Below, piece after piece: positions 9,128 to 17,606 of a DNA stretch of 43,451 nucleotides (position 1 is the first letter of the stretch; each line of letters starts with the position of its first letter). Below the pieces are notes generated by a model, which did no database searches, was not told the DNA's origin, and worked only from the letters and a program-made list of their open reading frames with translations. The stretch is from Cyanobacteria bacterium UBA11153 (lineage in GTDB: Bacteria; Cyanobacteriota; Cyanobacteriia; Cyanobacteriales; Coleofasciculaceae): contig DOIX01000273.1 of the NCBI GenBank assembly GCA_003511885.1, positions 48,917-92,367 on the forward strand. Direction: 5' to 3'. The translations under genes and the position numbers were made by a program.

Positions 9128-9559
9128 ATGACAACCAGCGACGAATTTAAACAACAACTCCAGGCGGGCAGAATAGTTGATGCCCTAACCCTGGCACTGG
9201 CTGAATCTGTTGAGTTGAAAATTACCACCTGGGTGTCATCAGCCCACACAGAAGCGAAGCATTCATCCAATCCCGATGAGCCTCCAGCCAGTTGCCGGAT
9301 GCGAACTCGTTTGAATATTGTAGAAGGATCGATCGATACTGAAGTTGGCTCTCAGTTCATCGGGAATGGACCTTATACTGAACTACGGCAATTTCATATG
9401 GATCAGGTTCAATCGGGAAGGCAGATTATTCAGCATAATTTGGAGAACTTGCAACAAATCTTTACCGTCTTGACTCATACCCTCGCCCAATTGCCACCTG
9501 CCTCACGTCGAGGTACAGATCCGCTATTATCTCCTTCAAGTCAGGATCGTTTATCCTAA
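9128..9559 (+). CDS. Conserved hypothetical protein, paralogue of the next gene's N-terminus
   Basis: A 143-residue soluble protein that I do not recognise. Over about 120 residues it matches the N-terminus of the protein encoded at 9740: SDEFKQQLQAG against SDDFRAKLKAG, ALTLALAES against ALTLALTEA, and GNGPYTELRQFH against GNGPYRELLQFH. Residues 58-115 form the module T.I...[ED]G.I followed by L..[FL]H....V that also appears, more weakly, in the two genes further on. The last 20 residues look disordered. It is the first of four plus-strand genes, 180 bases before the second. The predicted structure is mixed beta then helical. No function can be given. Confidence 0.7.
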   Translation: MTTSDEFKQQLQAGRIVDALTLALAESVELKITTWVSSAHTEAKHSSNPDEPPASCRMRTRLNIVEGSIDTEVGSQFIGNGPYTELRQFHMDQVQSGRQIIQHNLENLQQIFTVLTHTLAQLPPASRRGTDPLLSPSSQDRLS

Positions 9560-9739
9560 ATTTGCCAACCAGTCTTAGCGAAGATAGACTGAAAATCAGG
9601 GAAATTCTCCGATGATGTGCCAAGGTTAAGCCCAAGTCGCGATATCGCTGAATCCTTGCCCTTGTGTTAACATTGATCGCGTCAGGGTTAGGGTGGGATT
9701 GGCTTTTCGTTAAATGTTGGGTATGTGTGGGCAAATATT

Positions 9740-11725
9740 ATGGCGTCAAGCGACGACTTTAGAGCAAAACTCAAAGCAGGTAATATTACCGAAGCCCTGA
9801 CTCTGGCTTTGACAGAGGCGGCTAGGCTGAAAATTACCACTCAAGTCATATCGGGGGTAGAGGATGGGGCAGAAAATCAGGCGCAACCAGGGAATCGGCT
9901 CCAAACTCAGATTAATGCTATTGAAGGAGCAATTGAGAACGAAATTGGCGACAAGTTTTTGGGTAATGGTCCCTATCGGGAACTTCTACAATTTCACCAG
10001 GAGCAGGTAGCTCAAAGCCACCTCCTGATTCAGCATAACCTCCAGAGTTTGCAAAAGCTTTTTGATGTTTTAATTGCTCTACGCCACCCATCTGTACCCC
10101 AAACTATTACAGAGCCATTATTCCCAGAGGATAAAGAGAAGTTATTGCCATCCTCATCTGTAGTTACGCCGGAATTGGTAATCCTTCCTCAAGAGTCTTT
10201 CACCCCAGAAATATCAACTATTGCCGATATTCCCGAAGCCGATATTTCAGGAGGAGGATGGGAATTTAAAGAGTCAGAATCTTTCCAAGAAGAAATATCC
10301 CACATTTCCGATATTCCTGCCATCGATATGGCAACGGAATGGAGAGTGGATGAGCCAGAATCGGTGACAGGAGAAATAGCCCCCCTGCCCGAGATGGCAG
10401 CGGCGGATATTTCAGCCGGATGGAGAGTGGATGAGCCAGAGTCGGTGACAGGAGAAATAGCCCCTCTGCCCGATATGGCAGCGGCAGATATTACCCAAAA
10501 AATTGAATTTGAACAGCCAGAATATTTCCCAGAAGAAATACCAGCAACGCCCCTAACTTCAAATGAAGATATTGACAGAGGAGGATGGGCAACTGATTCT
10601 CAAGAATTTGTCGTTGAAGAGGATGTCCCCCCAGAAGCAAAACATCCAAATCGCCAAGAAATATTAAACAAACAAAGAGAAGAAGACGACGCTGTTTTAG
10701 ATTTATTAATATCTTTACCAACCCCACCATTACCGAGTCAAGAAGGATTAGATATTCAGCTTGAGGATGGTGAATGGGGAGAATTCCTTGACGAAGAAAA
10801 CCTCCATATCGAGCCAGAAGGAGCTGAATCGGATCTCGAAGAAGGCGACTGGGCAATTCTCAGCGAAGATTGGGGAAATTTAGATCTCGAAGAGGTTGAT
10901 GAGGCTTCAGGCACTTCTGGATTGAGCGTCGATCCGTTAGACTTCCAAATAGAACCCGAAGCGCCACAGATAGAATTCACACAAGATCATCCAATTTCTC
11001 GTCTGGAATCCTTAGAATTAGCCACAAATAAAGAAGAAGAAGATGAGTGGGATGATTGGGTTGTCGATGAACCACAAATAAGACAGAAATTGTCCCCATT
11101 AGATGTACCAGAGTCTCAAGAATGGGGAGACTTAATGACGGATTTCGATCCCTTTGCCGAAGCGCCTTCGATCCAAGAATTGCCAGCAGATGTGGACATT
11201 GGTGAGGATTGGGATGAATTCGCAGTTGATGAACTTGAACCCTATTCAGAAACAATAGAAGTAGATAGTGGGTTCGATTTATCGGATCTTCTGGAAGATA
11301 TTAGTACCCCTCCGTCGAATATCTACGGCAGTCAAAATATCGATCTGAGACATAATAAAGAAGACGATCCTCTTGATAAATTAGATCTCTTTTCTGCCAA
11401 GTTTGATGAAACACCCGAAGTATCCAGCGATATGATGGATCTTTTCTTTGAAGAAACCCAATCAAAGGCAAATCGACAGGGAGGAGGAAAAGAAGATGAA
11501 CCATCGATCGCAAATCGACAAGAATCTCTATTTGATGATATGTCATTTGAGGAGTTTTCGATGTCGGTAGATGATTCAGAAATTGAGTTATCGGCGGAAG
11601 ATTTTGGGCAATTGTCGGAAACTGAGGAGGATGAGGAAGATTGGGATGAAGATACTAGTGACATTGGCAAACGAGAGCCACCCCCTTCCCCTCCCAGTTA
11701 CTTTTTTAAACCGAAAAATAAATGA
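9740..11725 (+). CDS. Hypothetical acidic repeat protein with paralogous N-terminal module
   Basis: A 661-residue protein. Residues 1-120 are the same domain as the preceding small protein. The rest is acidic and likely disordered, and includes a run of about five 27-residue repeats near residues 155-290. The two central copies, both reading RVDEPESVTGEIAPLP, are almost identical at the DNA level with an 81-base period (10340 and 10421). Further on are many short acidic-tryptophan motifs such as EWDDW, GEWGEF, GDWAILSEDW and GEDWDEF. The frame opens at a GTG at 9725; the ATG at 9740 is chosen because MASSDDF aligns with the start of the paralogue. Its stop overlaps the next start in ATGA, so the two are translationally coupled. 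It may be a scaffold; that is inference. Confidence 0.75.
   Translation: MASSDDFRAKLKAGNITEALTLALTEAARLKITTQVISGVEDGAENQAQPGNRLQTQINAIEGAIENEIGDKFLGNGPYRELLQFHQEQVAQSHLLIQHNLQSLQKLFDVLIALRHPSVPQTITEPLFPEDKEKLLPSSSVVTPELVILPQESFTPEISTIADIPEADISGGGWEFKESESFQEEISHISDIPAIDMATEWRVDEPESVTGEIAPLPEMAAADISAGWRVDEPESVTGEIAPLPDMAAADITQKIEFEQPEYFPEEIPATPLTSNEDIDRGGWATDSQEFVVEEDVPPEAKHPNRQEILNKQREEDDAVLDLLISLPTPPLPSQEGLDIQLEDGEWGEFLDEENLHIEPEGAESDLEEGDWAILSEDWGNLDLEEVDEASGTSGLSVDPLDFQIEPEAPQIEFTQDHPISRLESLELATNKEEEDEWDDWVVDEPQIRQKLSPLDVPESQEWGDLMTDFDPFAEAPSIQELPADVDIGEDWDEFAVDELEPYSETIEVDSGFDLSDLLEDISTPPSNIYGSQNIDLRHNKEDDPLDKLDLFSAKFDETPEVSSDMMDLFFEETQSKANRQGGGKEDEPSIANRQESLFDDMSFEEFSMSVDDSEIELSAEDFGQLSETEEDEEDWDEDTSDIGKREPPPSPPSYFFKPKNK
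10340..10501 (+). repeat. Intragenic tandem repeat, 81-base period
   Basis: Two nearly identical 81-base units (10340-10420 and 10421-10501) inside the acidic gene each encode 27 residues. Diverged copies of the same 27-residue unit lie on both sides, so only the middle pair is a recent duplication. Confidence 0.8.
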
Positions 11726-12522
11726 TAGGGGTAAGTCAGGTGAGTGAAAAAAGAGCAAAATCAGACAGTGCCAATCTGGCGACTTCACATATCAAAAAAT
11801 ATCAGATGAATCTAGGTGTCAACCTGGAGAGATTCTTGCAATCATTGGATGAAGTTTTGGTGGACATCACGGCGTTAGAAGTTAACACCATGGTGGTGGA
11901 AAAAATTAGTGGGAGCAAGTTTAGTGCTTGGGAAAGCTACCGCTCAATTTATCCCATATCTCCCGATTATCTAGAAGCAGAGGGAATTCACGAGTCTATC
12001 CGCGATCGCTATCTCGATTTACGGATAAACTTGGAACAAGAATACACCTCAATTCTCTCCAATCCCAACTCCGAGTTTTTTGACCCTAAGTCCCTTAACG
12101 ATCCTACAGCACAATTTCCCAAGACTCCCACCCGACTCCCCAACCCCATTCATCCCAAAAATCCCGAAGATATTTTTAAAGCCCAACGACTCCTCACCAA
12201 CAGCCATTTCTTGCGCAGTTTGCGGAAAATTGCGGAAATCAAAGCCGGATTAGATAATCGCAATCAGCAATTGCTGTCAAATTCAGCCCACCAAACCGAT
12301 AGCACCCTCATCACAGATACAATCTACGCCCAAACCATCATTCAGCTTGATGGCGACGTAATTAATCGCTACTCTCAAGACTTATTTCACCATCCACAGC
12401 GCGAGACACTGCTCCAACTCCACCAAGATGGTGTCATAGCGGGCGAAAAGCAGTGGCGCAGTCTGTTAGAATTTATGATTGGGTTGGTTCAGGCCACACT
12501 ACAACGAGGTCGATCGCAATAA
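11722..12522 (+). CDS. Conserved hypothetical protein of the four-gene cluster
   Basis: A 266-residue soluble protein that I do not recognise. The start ATG overlaps the stop of the preceding gene (ATGA), which indicates coupling. The N-terminal half is helical and contains a block SGSKFSAWESYRSIYPISPD; a proline-rich linker follows near residues 125-145. The C-terminal 60 residues hold the module seen in the neighbours: TIIQLDGDVINRY, then LLQLHQDGVIAGEKQW, the latter close to LLQFHQEQVAQSHLLI in the acidic protein. No signal peptide or membrane segment is visible. It probably acts with its neighbours; what it does is unknown. Confidence 0.7.
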   Translation: MIGVSQVSEKRAKSDSANLATSHIKKYQMNLGVNLERFLQSLDEVLVDITALEVNTMVVEKISGSKFSAWESYRSIYPISPDYLEAEGIHESIRDRYLDLRINLEQEYTSILSNPNSEFFDPKSLNDPTAQFPKTPTRLPNPIHPKNPEDIFKAQRLLTNSHFLRSLRKIAEIKAGLDNRNQQLLSNSAHQTDSTLITDTIYAQTIIQLDGDVINRYSQDLFHHPQRETLLQLHQDGVIAGEKQWRSLLEFMIGLVQATLQRGRSQ

Positions 12523-12534
12523 ATAGTTTCTCTT

Positions 12535-13281
12535 GTGTCCTATCATCATTTACAACAGCAGTTTCCCAGAATTTCACTGGCAAAAACTCTTAATTTAGAA
12601 GGGTATATTACCATAGAGCGAGAACGAATTTCTCCTTCCCGTATCCTCTTTCATGGTATTCGCTTTAATTTGGACAAAGATGTTCTTTTACAAATACAAT
12701 ACGCCCGGGATACTAATCGTCGTCTCCAAATTTCTCCTGAATTATTAGCCAGTTTGCGCTATTACTCTCTAATTGATGGGGAAAATCATTTCCAGTCAGG
12801 CTTGACATTTTGCACTTATTACGCTAAGGAAAACTCCAAGGAAGCCTTAATCCAGACAATGATTTCCATGGATGGGGATATTGTCCAGCAGATTAAGCGA
12901 GACTGTCTGGATGTTCCCCACTTTTATCGCCAACTGGCTACTTGTCACTATTGGTTAATTGAACAATTACTAAGTCAGTTACGTTTGGGTTCATTTGTCA
13001 GGTTAAATCTAGCGATTGCAATTCTATCTTGGCTCGTTGCCTTACTGATTGTCGGGGTAATAGCGATTTTATTTATATCAGTATGCTTGAATTATCCCTG
13101 GCTGTTTTTAGTTGCTATAGTGATGACGTGGCTATTACAACTGGGATGCAAATGGTTATTAGGTTTATTTTTACTAAGAATTCGCCGTTGGATTTTGCAC
13201 CGTATTTTATGGGGTTTTCTTTCAGATAAACCTGGAGATAAGGCAATGGCGAAACAGATTTTAGTCTGGTTAGGTGATTAA
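12535..13281 (+). CDS. Conserved hypothetical membrane protein of the four-gene cluster
   Basis: A 248-residue protein starting at GTG (12535), 12 bases after the previous stop; no good ribosome binding site is visible, so translation may depend on coupling. The first 150 residues are soluble and contain TMISMDGDIVQQIKRD, which lines up with the DGD block of the preceding protein, then a helical part. Residues about 160-220 form two hydrophobic helices (LNLAIAILSWLVALLIVGV and a second rich in Leu/Trp), followed by an Arg-rich tail. This gene would anchor the cluster's products at a membrane, if they work together. No known family is recognised. Confidence 0.7.
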   Translation: MSYHHLQQQFPRISLAKTLNLEGYITIERERISPSRILFHGIRFNLDKDVLLQIQYARDTNRRLQISPELLASLRYYSLIDGENHFQSGLTFCTYYAKENSKEALIQTMISMDGDIVQQIKRDCLDVPHFYRQLATCHYWLIEQLLSQLRLGSFVRLNLAIAILSWLVALLIVGVIAILFISVCLNYPWLFLVAIVMTWLLQLGCKWLLGLFLLRIRRWILHRILWGFLSDKPGDKAMAKQILVWLGD

Positions 13282-13549
13282 ACAGAAATTCATCCAGAGC
13301 AAAAATCCCCGACTGAAGCCACCAGTAGGGGTAGTTCCTGAGTAGAGCCATGAGAAAATTTGGAGATATGGCGATAGGCTCACAGATAACCTAGATTTAG
13401 GCAAGATCAGTTTTAGATCTAACGAGACTTGAAATACCGATCTTGATTAAATATCATGAAGATGCTCTCTATCATAGTCAGTTACATTCATTATTTAATG
13501 AGATGGTTCGTGGTAAAAGAAATAAAAAGCTCACGAGCAACCAACGCTT

Positions 13550-14521
13550 ATGCCTTTTCGTCGCATCTTCACCGTCATTATTTCAGGTATTCTCACCTGG
13601 AGCGCTGCTGCTTGCAGCAGTATCAATCCGCCATCAGATTCTACTGAATCCCCTTCACCCGTTACTCAATCAGGAAGGGTGAATTCCCCCTCCAAATCAC
13701 CATCAGGATCAAAAAACCAAACACAACTGACTATATCACCCAGTCGGAGTGCCCAGGAAGCTTACGAACAAGCCTTGGATACTGCCTACAGCGCTGCTAT
13801 CATTGGTCAATCTGCCCAATCTCCCGATGATTGGCGATTAGCGATTGCGCGTTGGCAAGATGCGATTCTCTTATTAAAATCAATCCCTTCTTCCAGCTCC
13901 TACTACAAGTTAGCCCAATCGAAAATTACCGAATATCAACGTAATTTAACAAAATCTCAAGCACAATCTAAGCTTCCTCCTACCCCCGCCCCTACATCCA
14001 TTTCATTAACCTCCTCAACTGTAGAAGAATCTCCTACTCCTTCTCCCATACTTACCAAACCAAAACTAACACTAACACCAAAAGCCAAACCAACATCAAC
14101 ACCAAAATCTAATCAATCCCCAGACAAGAATACTGAAAATCCCAAAGTATTCAAAGCACCAATCAGACGCTTGATTGGTGACAAACCAGTGATTGACGTG
14201 ACATTTAACGGTAAGCAAACTTTTGAGATGCTAGTTGATACAGCTACATCAGGGACAATAATTACCTCAGCGATGGCGAAGAGTCTTGGTGTTGAGGAAG
14301 AGCTGGAGGGGATTATTGAAACGGCTGAAGGTGAGGCAGTTACATTGCCCTTTGGCAAGGTGAAATCCATTGCGGTGGCTGGGGCAACACAAGAGGATTT
14401 TGCTGTAGCGATTGGCAGTGAGGATCTTGAGATTGGATTGTTAGGTCAAAATTTTTACAGCCACTACGATGTCTTTCGGACAAAAGATGCGATCGAGTTT
14501 CGTCCCCGTAATGACTCCTAA
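13550..14521 (+). CDS. Lipoprotein with C-terminal retropepsin-like aspartic protease domain
   Basis: The 323-residue protein starts with a signal peptide and a lipobox (WSAAACSS), predicting a lipid-anchored product. Residues 60-140 look like a short helical repeat region (AQEAYEQALDTAYSAAI, DWRLAIARWQDAI). A Pro/Thr/Ser-rich linker of about 70 residues comes next, derived in part from simple repeats. The C-terminal 115 residues match the single-domain retropepsin-like fold of cyanobacteria, with the active-site position read as VDTATSGTIIT and a later IGLLGQNFYSHYDV near the C-terminal psi-loop. The usual Asp-Thr-Gly triad is Asp-Thr-Ala here, so activity is uncertain. It is followed by a terminator-like palindrome. 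Confidence 0.8.
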   Translation: MPFRRIFTVIISGILTWSAAACSSINPPSDSTESPSPVTQSGRVNSPSKSPSGSKNQTQLTISPSRSAQEAYEQALDTAYSAAIIGQSAQSPDDWRLAIARWQDAILLLKSIPSSSSYYKLAQSKITEYQRNLTKSQAQSKLPPTPAPTSISLTSSTVEESPTPSPILTKPKLTLTPKAKPTSTPKSNQSPDKNTENPKVFKAPIRRLIGDKPVIDVTFNGKQTFEMLVDTATSGTIITSAMAKSLGVEEELEGIIETAEGEAVTLPFGKVKSIAVAGATQEDFAVAIGSEDLEIGLLGQNFYSHYDVFRTKDAIEFRPRNDS

Positions 14522-14526
14522 TCTCA

Positions 14527-14560
14527 GTTGACAGTTGATAGTTGATAGTTGACAGTTGAT
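14527..14560. repeat. STRR-type heptanucleotide repeat (AGTTGAT/AGTTGAC)
   Basis: Four to five copies of a seven-base unit directly follow the protease-domain gene, and two inverted copies (TCAACTGTCCA-like) occur near 14589-14600. They allow a loose stem between the gene end and the terminator. Confidence 0.75.
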
Positions 14561-14627
14561 GGGTACTCAGATTTCCTTCCTGTCCATTGTCAACTGTCCA
14601 TTTTCCATTGGATCGGAGCAATCACCA

Positions 14628-14658
14628 AATACCCGACTTCTTGAAGAAGTCGGGTATT
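14628..14658. terminator. Perfect palindrome, probable bidirectional terminator
   Basis: Two 15-base arms are exact inverted copies around a single G, followed on the plus strand by a short T-run (CGTTTTT). It lies between the plus-strand lipoprotein gene and the minus-strand tRNA gene, the right place to end both. The ACCCGACTTCTT core is a common dispersed palindrome in cyanobacteria. Confidence 0.65.
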
Positions 14659-14674
14659 CGATCGTTTTTAACAA

Positions 14675-14747
14675 TGGCTCAGGCGAGATTTGAACCCGCG
14701 ACCCTGGGGTTATGAATCCCATGCTCTAACCACTGAGCTACCGAGCC
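14675..14747 (-). tRNA. tRNA-Met (anticodon CAT)
   Basis: The minus strand folds as a tRNA: acceptor arm GGCTCGG with CTGAGCC (one G-T pair), D arm GCTC...GAGC, anticodon loop TTCATAA with CAT at 14712-14714, and T arm GCGGGTTCAAATCTCGC. The discriminator is A and CCA is not encoded. The acceptor and variable loop are of the elongator type rather than initiator (no C1:A72 mismatch). There is an A-C mismatch at the end of the anticodon stem. It is one of the clearest features in the window. Confidence 0.93.
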
Positions 14748-14872
14748 AAGTTTTTTTCAGCTTCGCTATTATAACACATGGAAATGGAAAATTGCTAGTA
14801 CCCAATTTATAAGACTTTGCGATCCCGAAGGCGGGGATTCCCGTAGCGTCTCAAAGATTCGCGATCGCATTA

Positions 14873-14905
14873 AGAAACCCGGTTTGTTCAAAAAACCGGG
14901 TTTCT
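14873..14905. terminator. Hairpin behind the M23 peptidase gene
   Basis: AGAAACCCGGTTT and its exact inverted copy enclose a seven-base loop. It lies about 75 bases past the stop of the minus-strand peptidase gene. It could terminate that transcript, although the same AACCCGG palindrome is a frequent dispersed repeat in cyanobacteria. Confidence 0.55.
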
Positions 14906-14978
14906 CTGGCCTCTATGAGTTTTCCAGCCGTCGCCTACGGGAGCAAACATTTAACTTTTAACGGCGCGACTGCGTAAA

Positions 14979-17606
14979 TTATCGTTGTTTAGGTAAAAAA
15001 GCCATCGGATTCACTGCTGCACCGCCACCGGGATGAACCTCAAAGTGTAAATGAGGTCCGGTACTGAATCCGGTGCTGCCCATTTCCGAAATTTGTTGAC
15101 CCTGAGCCACCTCTTGCCCCTGACGCACTAAAATCCTGTTATTGTGGGCATAGCGCGTCATACTGCCATCAGGATGTTTAATTTCCACCAAATTGCCATA
15201 ACCACCGGAATTCCAGCCAGCACTGACCACAATCCCATCAGCCGCAGCCACAATTGGCGTACCAATAGGAGCCGCAATGTCAATTCCCTTGTGCATCCGT
15301 CCCCAACGCCAACCATAACCAGAGGTGAGGACACCCTTGCTTGGCCAGATATAACCATTAAACTGGCTAGGGCTACCCGGCAGGTAATTATCCGGGGCAG
15401 ACAGAGGCGGTAGTTCAGGAGAAACAGTTTCTCCCACTGGAGTCTGAAGCATTGGGTTGTAACTGCCAGGAGGTGCTGGAGCCACTGCTACCTGTTGGGA
15501 TTTCGAGGTAGAAGAGCCAGACTCTGGTGGAGGCACATTGATCGGAATCGAAGCTTGTTGATTTTCCAGTTCATACCGTCTGGGATTGAACTCCGGATTA
15601 GTTGTCGTAGATACAGTCCGGTTATCCAAGACAGGCGTAGCTGTTACAGTCGGAACGACTATATTATTCGGGACACTCTCACTCGTCGAACCTTGACGGC
15701 GATATTCTTCCCGCACCCGAAGAATGTCAGATCTTAATCGATCGACATAGGGATTATTAGATCTCGAGTCAGCCACCCGATTGGACTGAGAATCGATTCC
15801 AGAGGTAGACGCGCTTGCCGTCACTCCGTCAAGATTAGATTCTGCTATGACTGTAGAGCGAACAGCTTTAGGCTGAGATCCTGGTGCTTGAGGGACAACA
15901 AGTGAGATCGAGGTTGGTACAGATGACACCACTAAAGTGGGCGATCCAGTGGCTCTTGCCTCTGGGGAGGAAGCCGAGTTATTCGAGTTAGATGTATTAG
16001 TGTTATTGGCGATTCCAGGGATAAACGCAACGGTGTCAGATGTCGTCCCAGTAGTGCCAGGAATTTTTAGTGCTTGATTAACGCGAATCAGGTTAGGATT
16101 AGTCAGTCCATTGGCTTGCCTCAGTTCAGAGGGAGACAATCCATAGCGACGCGCGATCGATCCCAAGGTATCTCCAGGTTTAACTCGGTAGACGTTTCCC
16201 GATCCTGTGGATGGCACAGTTTGGATCACCACTGGTTGTGGCGCTCTTGGGACTGGGATCGCTTCCCTGGTTGTCACCGACTCAATTTGAGTATTGGGGA
16301 TGGTTATTGGTTGTGGTGGTAAAGGTTGAGCCGTAGCTGTTTCTGGAGTTGGCACTGGGATCGCCACCCCCGAAGAGTATTTGCTAGCTCCATTACCGTC
16401 TACTGCCAGTGACGCTGCCGTGTTTGGAGAAGTAACTGGCATCACCGCAGATGGTTGAGGTTGGCTGCCAGCTTTAGATGGGACAGTCGGCGATCCTACT
16501 GTTTCCGGAGTCGGGACTGGAATTACTATCGGTGACTGGAATTGACTATTGTCTTTCTGAATTGTCGCCGGGGATGCAGCTATTTCCGGAGTTAATGCGG
16601 GAATAACCACAGGTGACTGGGATGGACTCTCAGATTTGGCTGAGTCAGCTTTCGATCGCTCCAGATTGGATAAATCTGTCGGGGAAGCTGCTCTAGCTGG
16701 ATTTGGCACGGTAATTCCTGCCATTTGAGGATCGCTGGTTATTGGTTTGCCAGAGTTCAGTGCTGTCTCACCAGACTGAACTTTTGTCGATCCTCTTTCC
16801 AGTTTAGATACTTTAGTAGACTCCTCAGACCCCAACTCCGCCAGACTTTGGTTTAAACGGTTCCGCTGCTCTTTTAAACTTTCCAGGCCATTTTCTTGTC
16901 TTGCCTTTAAAAGGTCATCAACCTGACCAGAAATCGTCACCGATTCACCTGTTGGCAGTTCTTCCGATTCCGACACCGAGCCAAGGGTATGGACTTGTGT
17001 CGGATTCACACCATAAGACTTCGATAAAGTTTGGACAGTTTCACCTGTCTTGACTTCGTGAACAATACCGTTCGCTGTAGGAATTTTGAGTGTCTTTCCT
17101 GGACTCAGCGCTATAGTCGATTCAACATTTTTGTTAGAAGCTGCGATTGCTTCTGGTTGAACCTCATAATTCTTCGACAGTTGCCACAGTGTCTCACCTT
17201 GCTCCACCTTATGTTCGACTACAGGTGGGCGGTTGATTTTTGACCCGTCTGATTCCTGTTTTGCCGATCTTGACTCCTGGGCAACTGGACTAGTTTCTGG
17301 TTCCGCCGAGGAGGGCGCTGATATAACTCTTTCTGCTGTACTGGGAAGATTGGTCAGTGTTGGCTCTGTAGCAATTGGCTCTACTGCCATGGCTTCATCG
17401 CCTTGTTGAGGTAGTAATAAGCCAGAGGCTCCCATGGAGATTGCCAAGCCGATCATGGCGGCAGAGGTTCGTGTCCTACGGGTTCCCTCAGTCCCAGTTG
17501 CAGCGCCGACGGGATCGTTCCCACCAAAGGACTTGGACAACCCATCTAATGAGCCTGCTGGACAGGTAGGAACTTGTTTGACCTTCTGCGTAAATGTTCG
17601 TTTCAA
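14979..17606 (-). CDS. LysM-repeat M23 family cell-wall metallopeptidase
   Basis: An exported peptidoglycan endopeptidase of the NlpD/MepM kind, about 875 residues. After a basic N-terminus and one hydrophobic segment (AAMIGLAISMGASGLLL) come two LysM domains at about residues 131-230 (KVEQGETLWQLSKNYEV; EVKTGETVQTLSKSYGV). A Ser/Pro-rich linker of about 240 residues precedes a third LysM (RVKPGDTLGSIARRYGL). A second disordered stretch leads to the M23 domain, with the zinc ligands in HKGIDIAAP and GPHLHFEVH. The frame opens at 17660, but a strong AGGAGG sits six bases before a TTG at 17606 that gives MKRTFTQKVK, the usual start in cyanobacterial homologues. It is probably involved in cell separation or growth. 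An unusually long leader lies upstream. Confidence 0.92.
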   Translation of the reverse strand: MKRTFTQKVKQVPTCPAGSLDGLSKSFGGNDPVGAATGTEGTRRTRTSAAMIGLAISMGASGLLLPQQGDEAMAVEPIATEPTLTNLPSTAERVISAPSSAEPETSPVAQESRSAKQESDGSKINRPPVVEHKVEQGETLWQLSKNYEVQPEAIAASNKNVESTIALSPGKTLKIPTANGIVHEVKTGETVQTLSKSYGVNPTQVHTLGSVSESEELPTGESVTISGQVDDLLKARQENGLESLKEQRNRLNQSLAELGSEESTKVSKLERGSTKVQSGETALNSGKPITSDPQMAGITVPNPARAASPTDLSNLERSKADSAKSESPSQSPVVIPALTPEIAASPATIQKDNSQFQSPIVIPVPTPETVGSPTVPSKAGSQPQPSAVMPVTSPNTAASLAVDGNGASKYSSGVAIPVPTPETATAQPLPPQPITIPNTQIESVTTREAIPVPRAPQPVVIQTVPSTGSGNVYRVKPGDTLGSIARRYGLSPSELRQANGLTNPNLIRVNQALKIPGTTGTTSDTVAFIPGIANNTNTSNSNNSASSPEARATGSPTLVVSSVPTSISLVVPQAPGSQPKAVRSTVIAESNLDGVTASASTSGIDSQSNRVADSRSNNPYVDRLRSDILRVREEYRRQGSTSESVPNNIVVPTVTATPVLDNRTVSTTTNPEFNPRRYELENQQASIPINVPPPESGSSTSKSQQVAVAPAPPGSYNPMLQTPVGETVSPELPPLSAPDNYLPGSPSQFNGYIWPSKGVLTSGYGWRWGRMHKGIDIAAPIGTPIVAAADGIVVSAGWNSGGYGNLVEIKHPDGSMTRYAHNNRILVRQGQEVAQGQQISEMGSTGFSTGPHLHFEVHPGGGAAVNPMAFLPKQR

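Noticed and set aside
13443..13682. Two overlapping small plus-strand frames before the lipoprotein gene
   Set aside because: They overlap each other and the real gene in other frames and show no protein-like composition or family match; no binding site fits.
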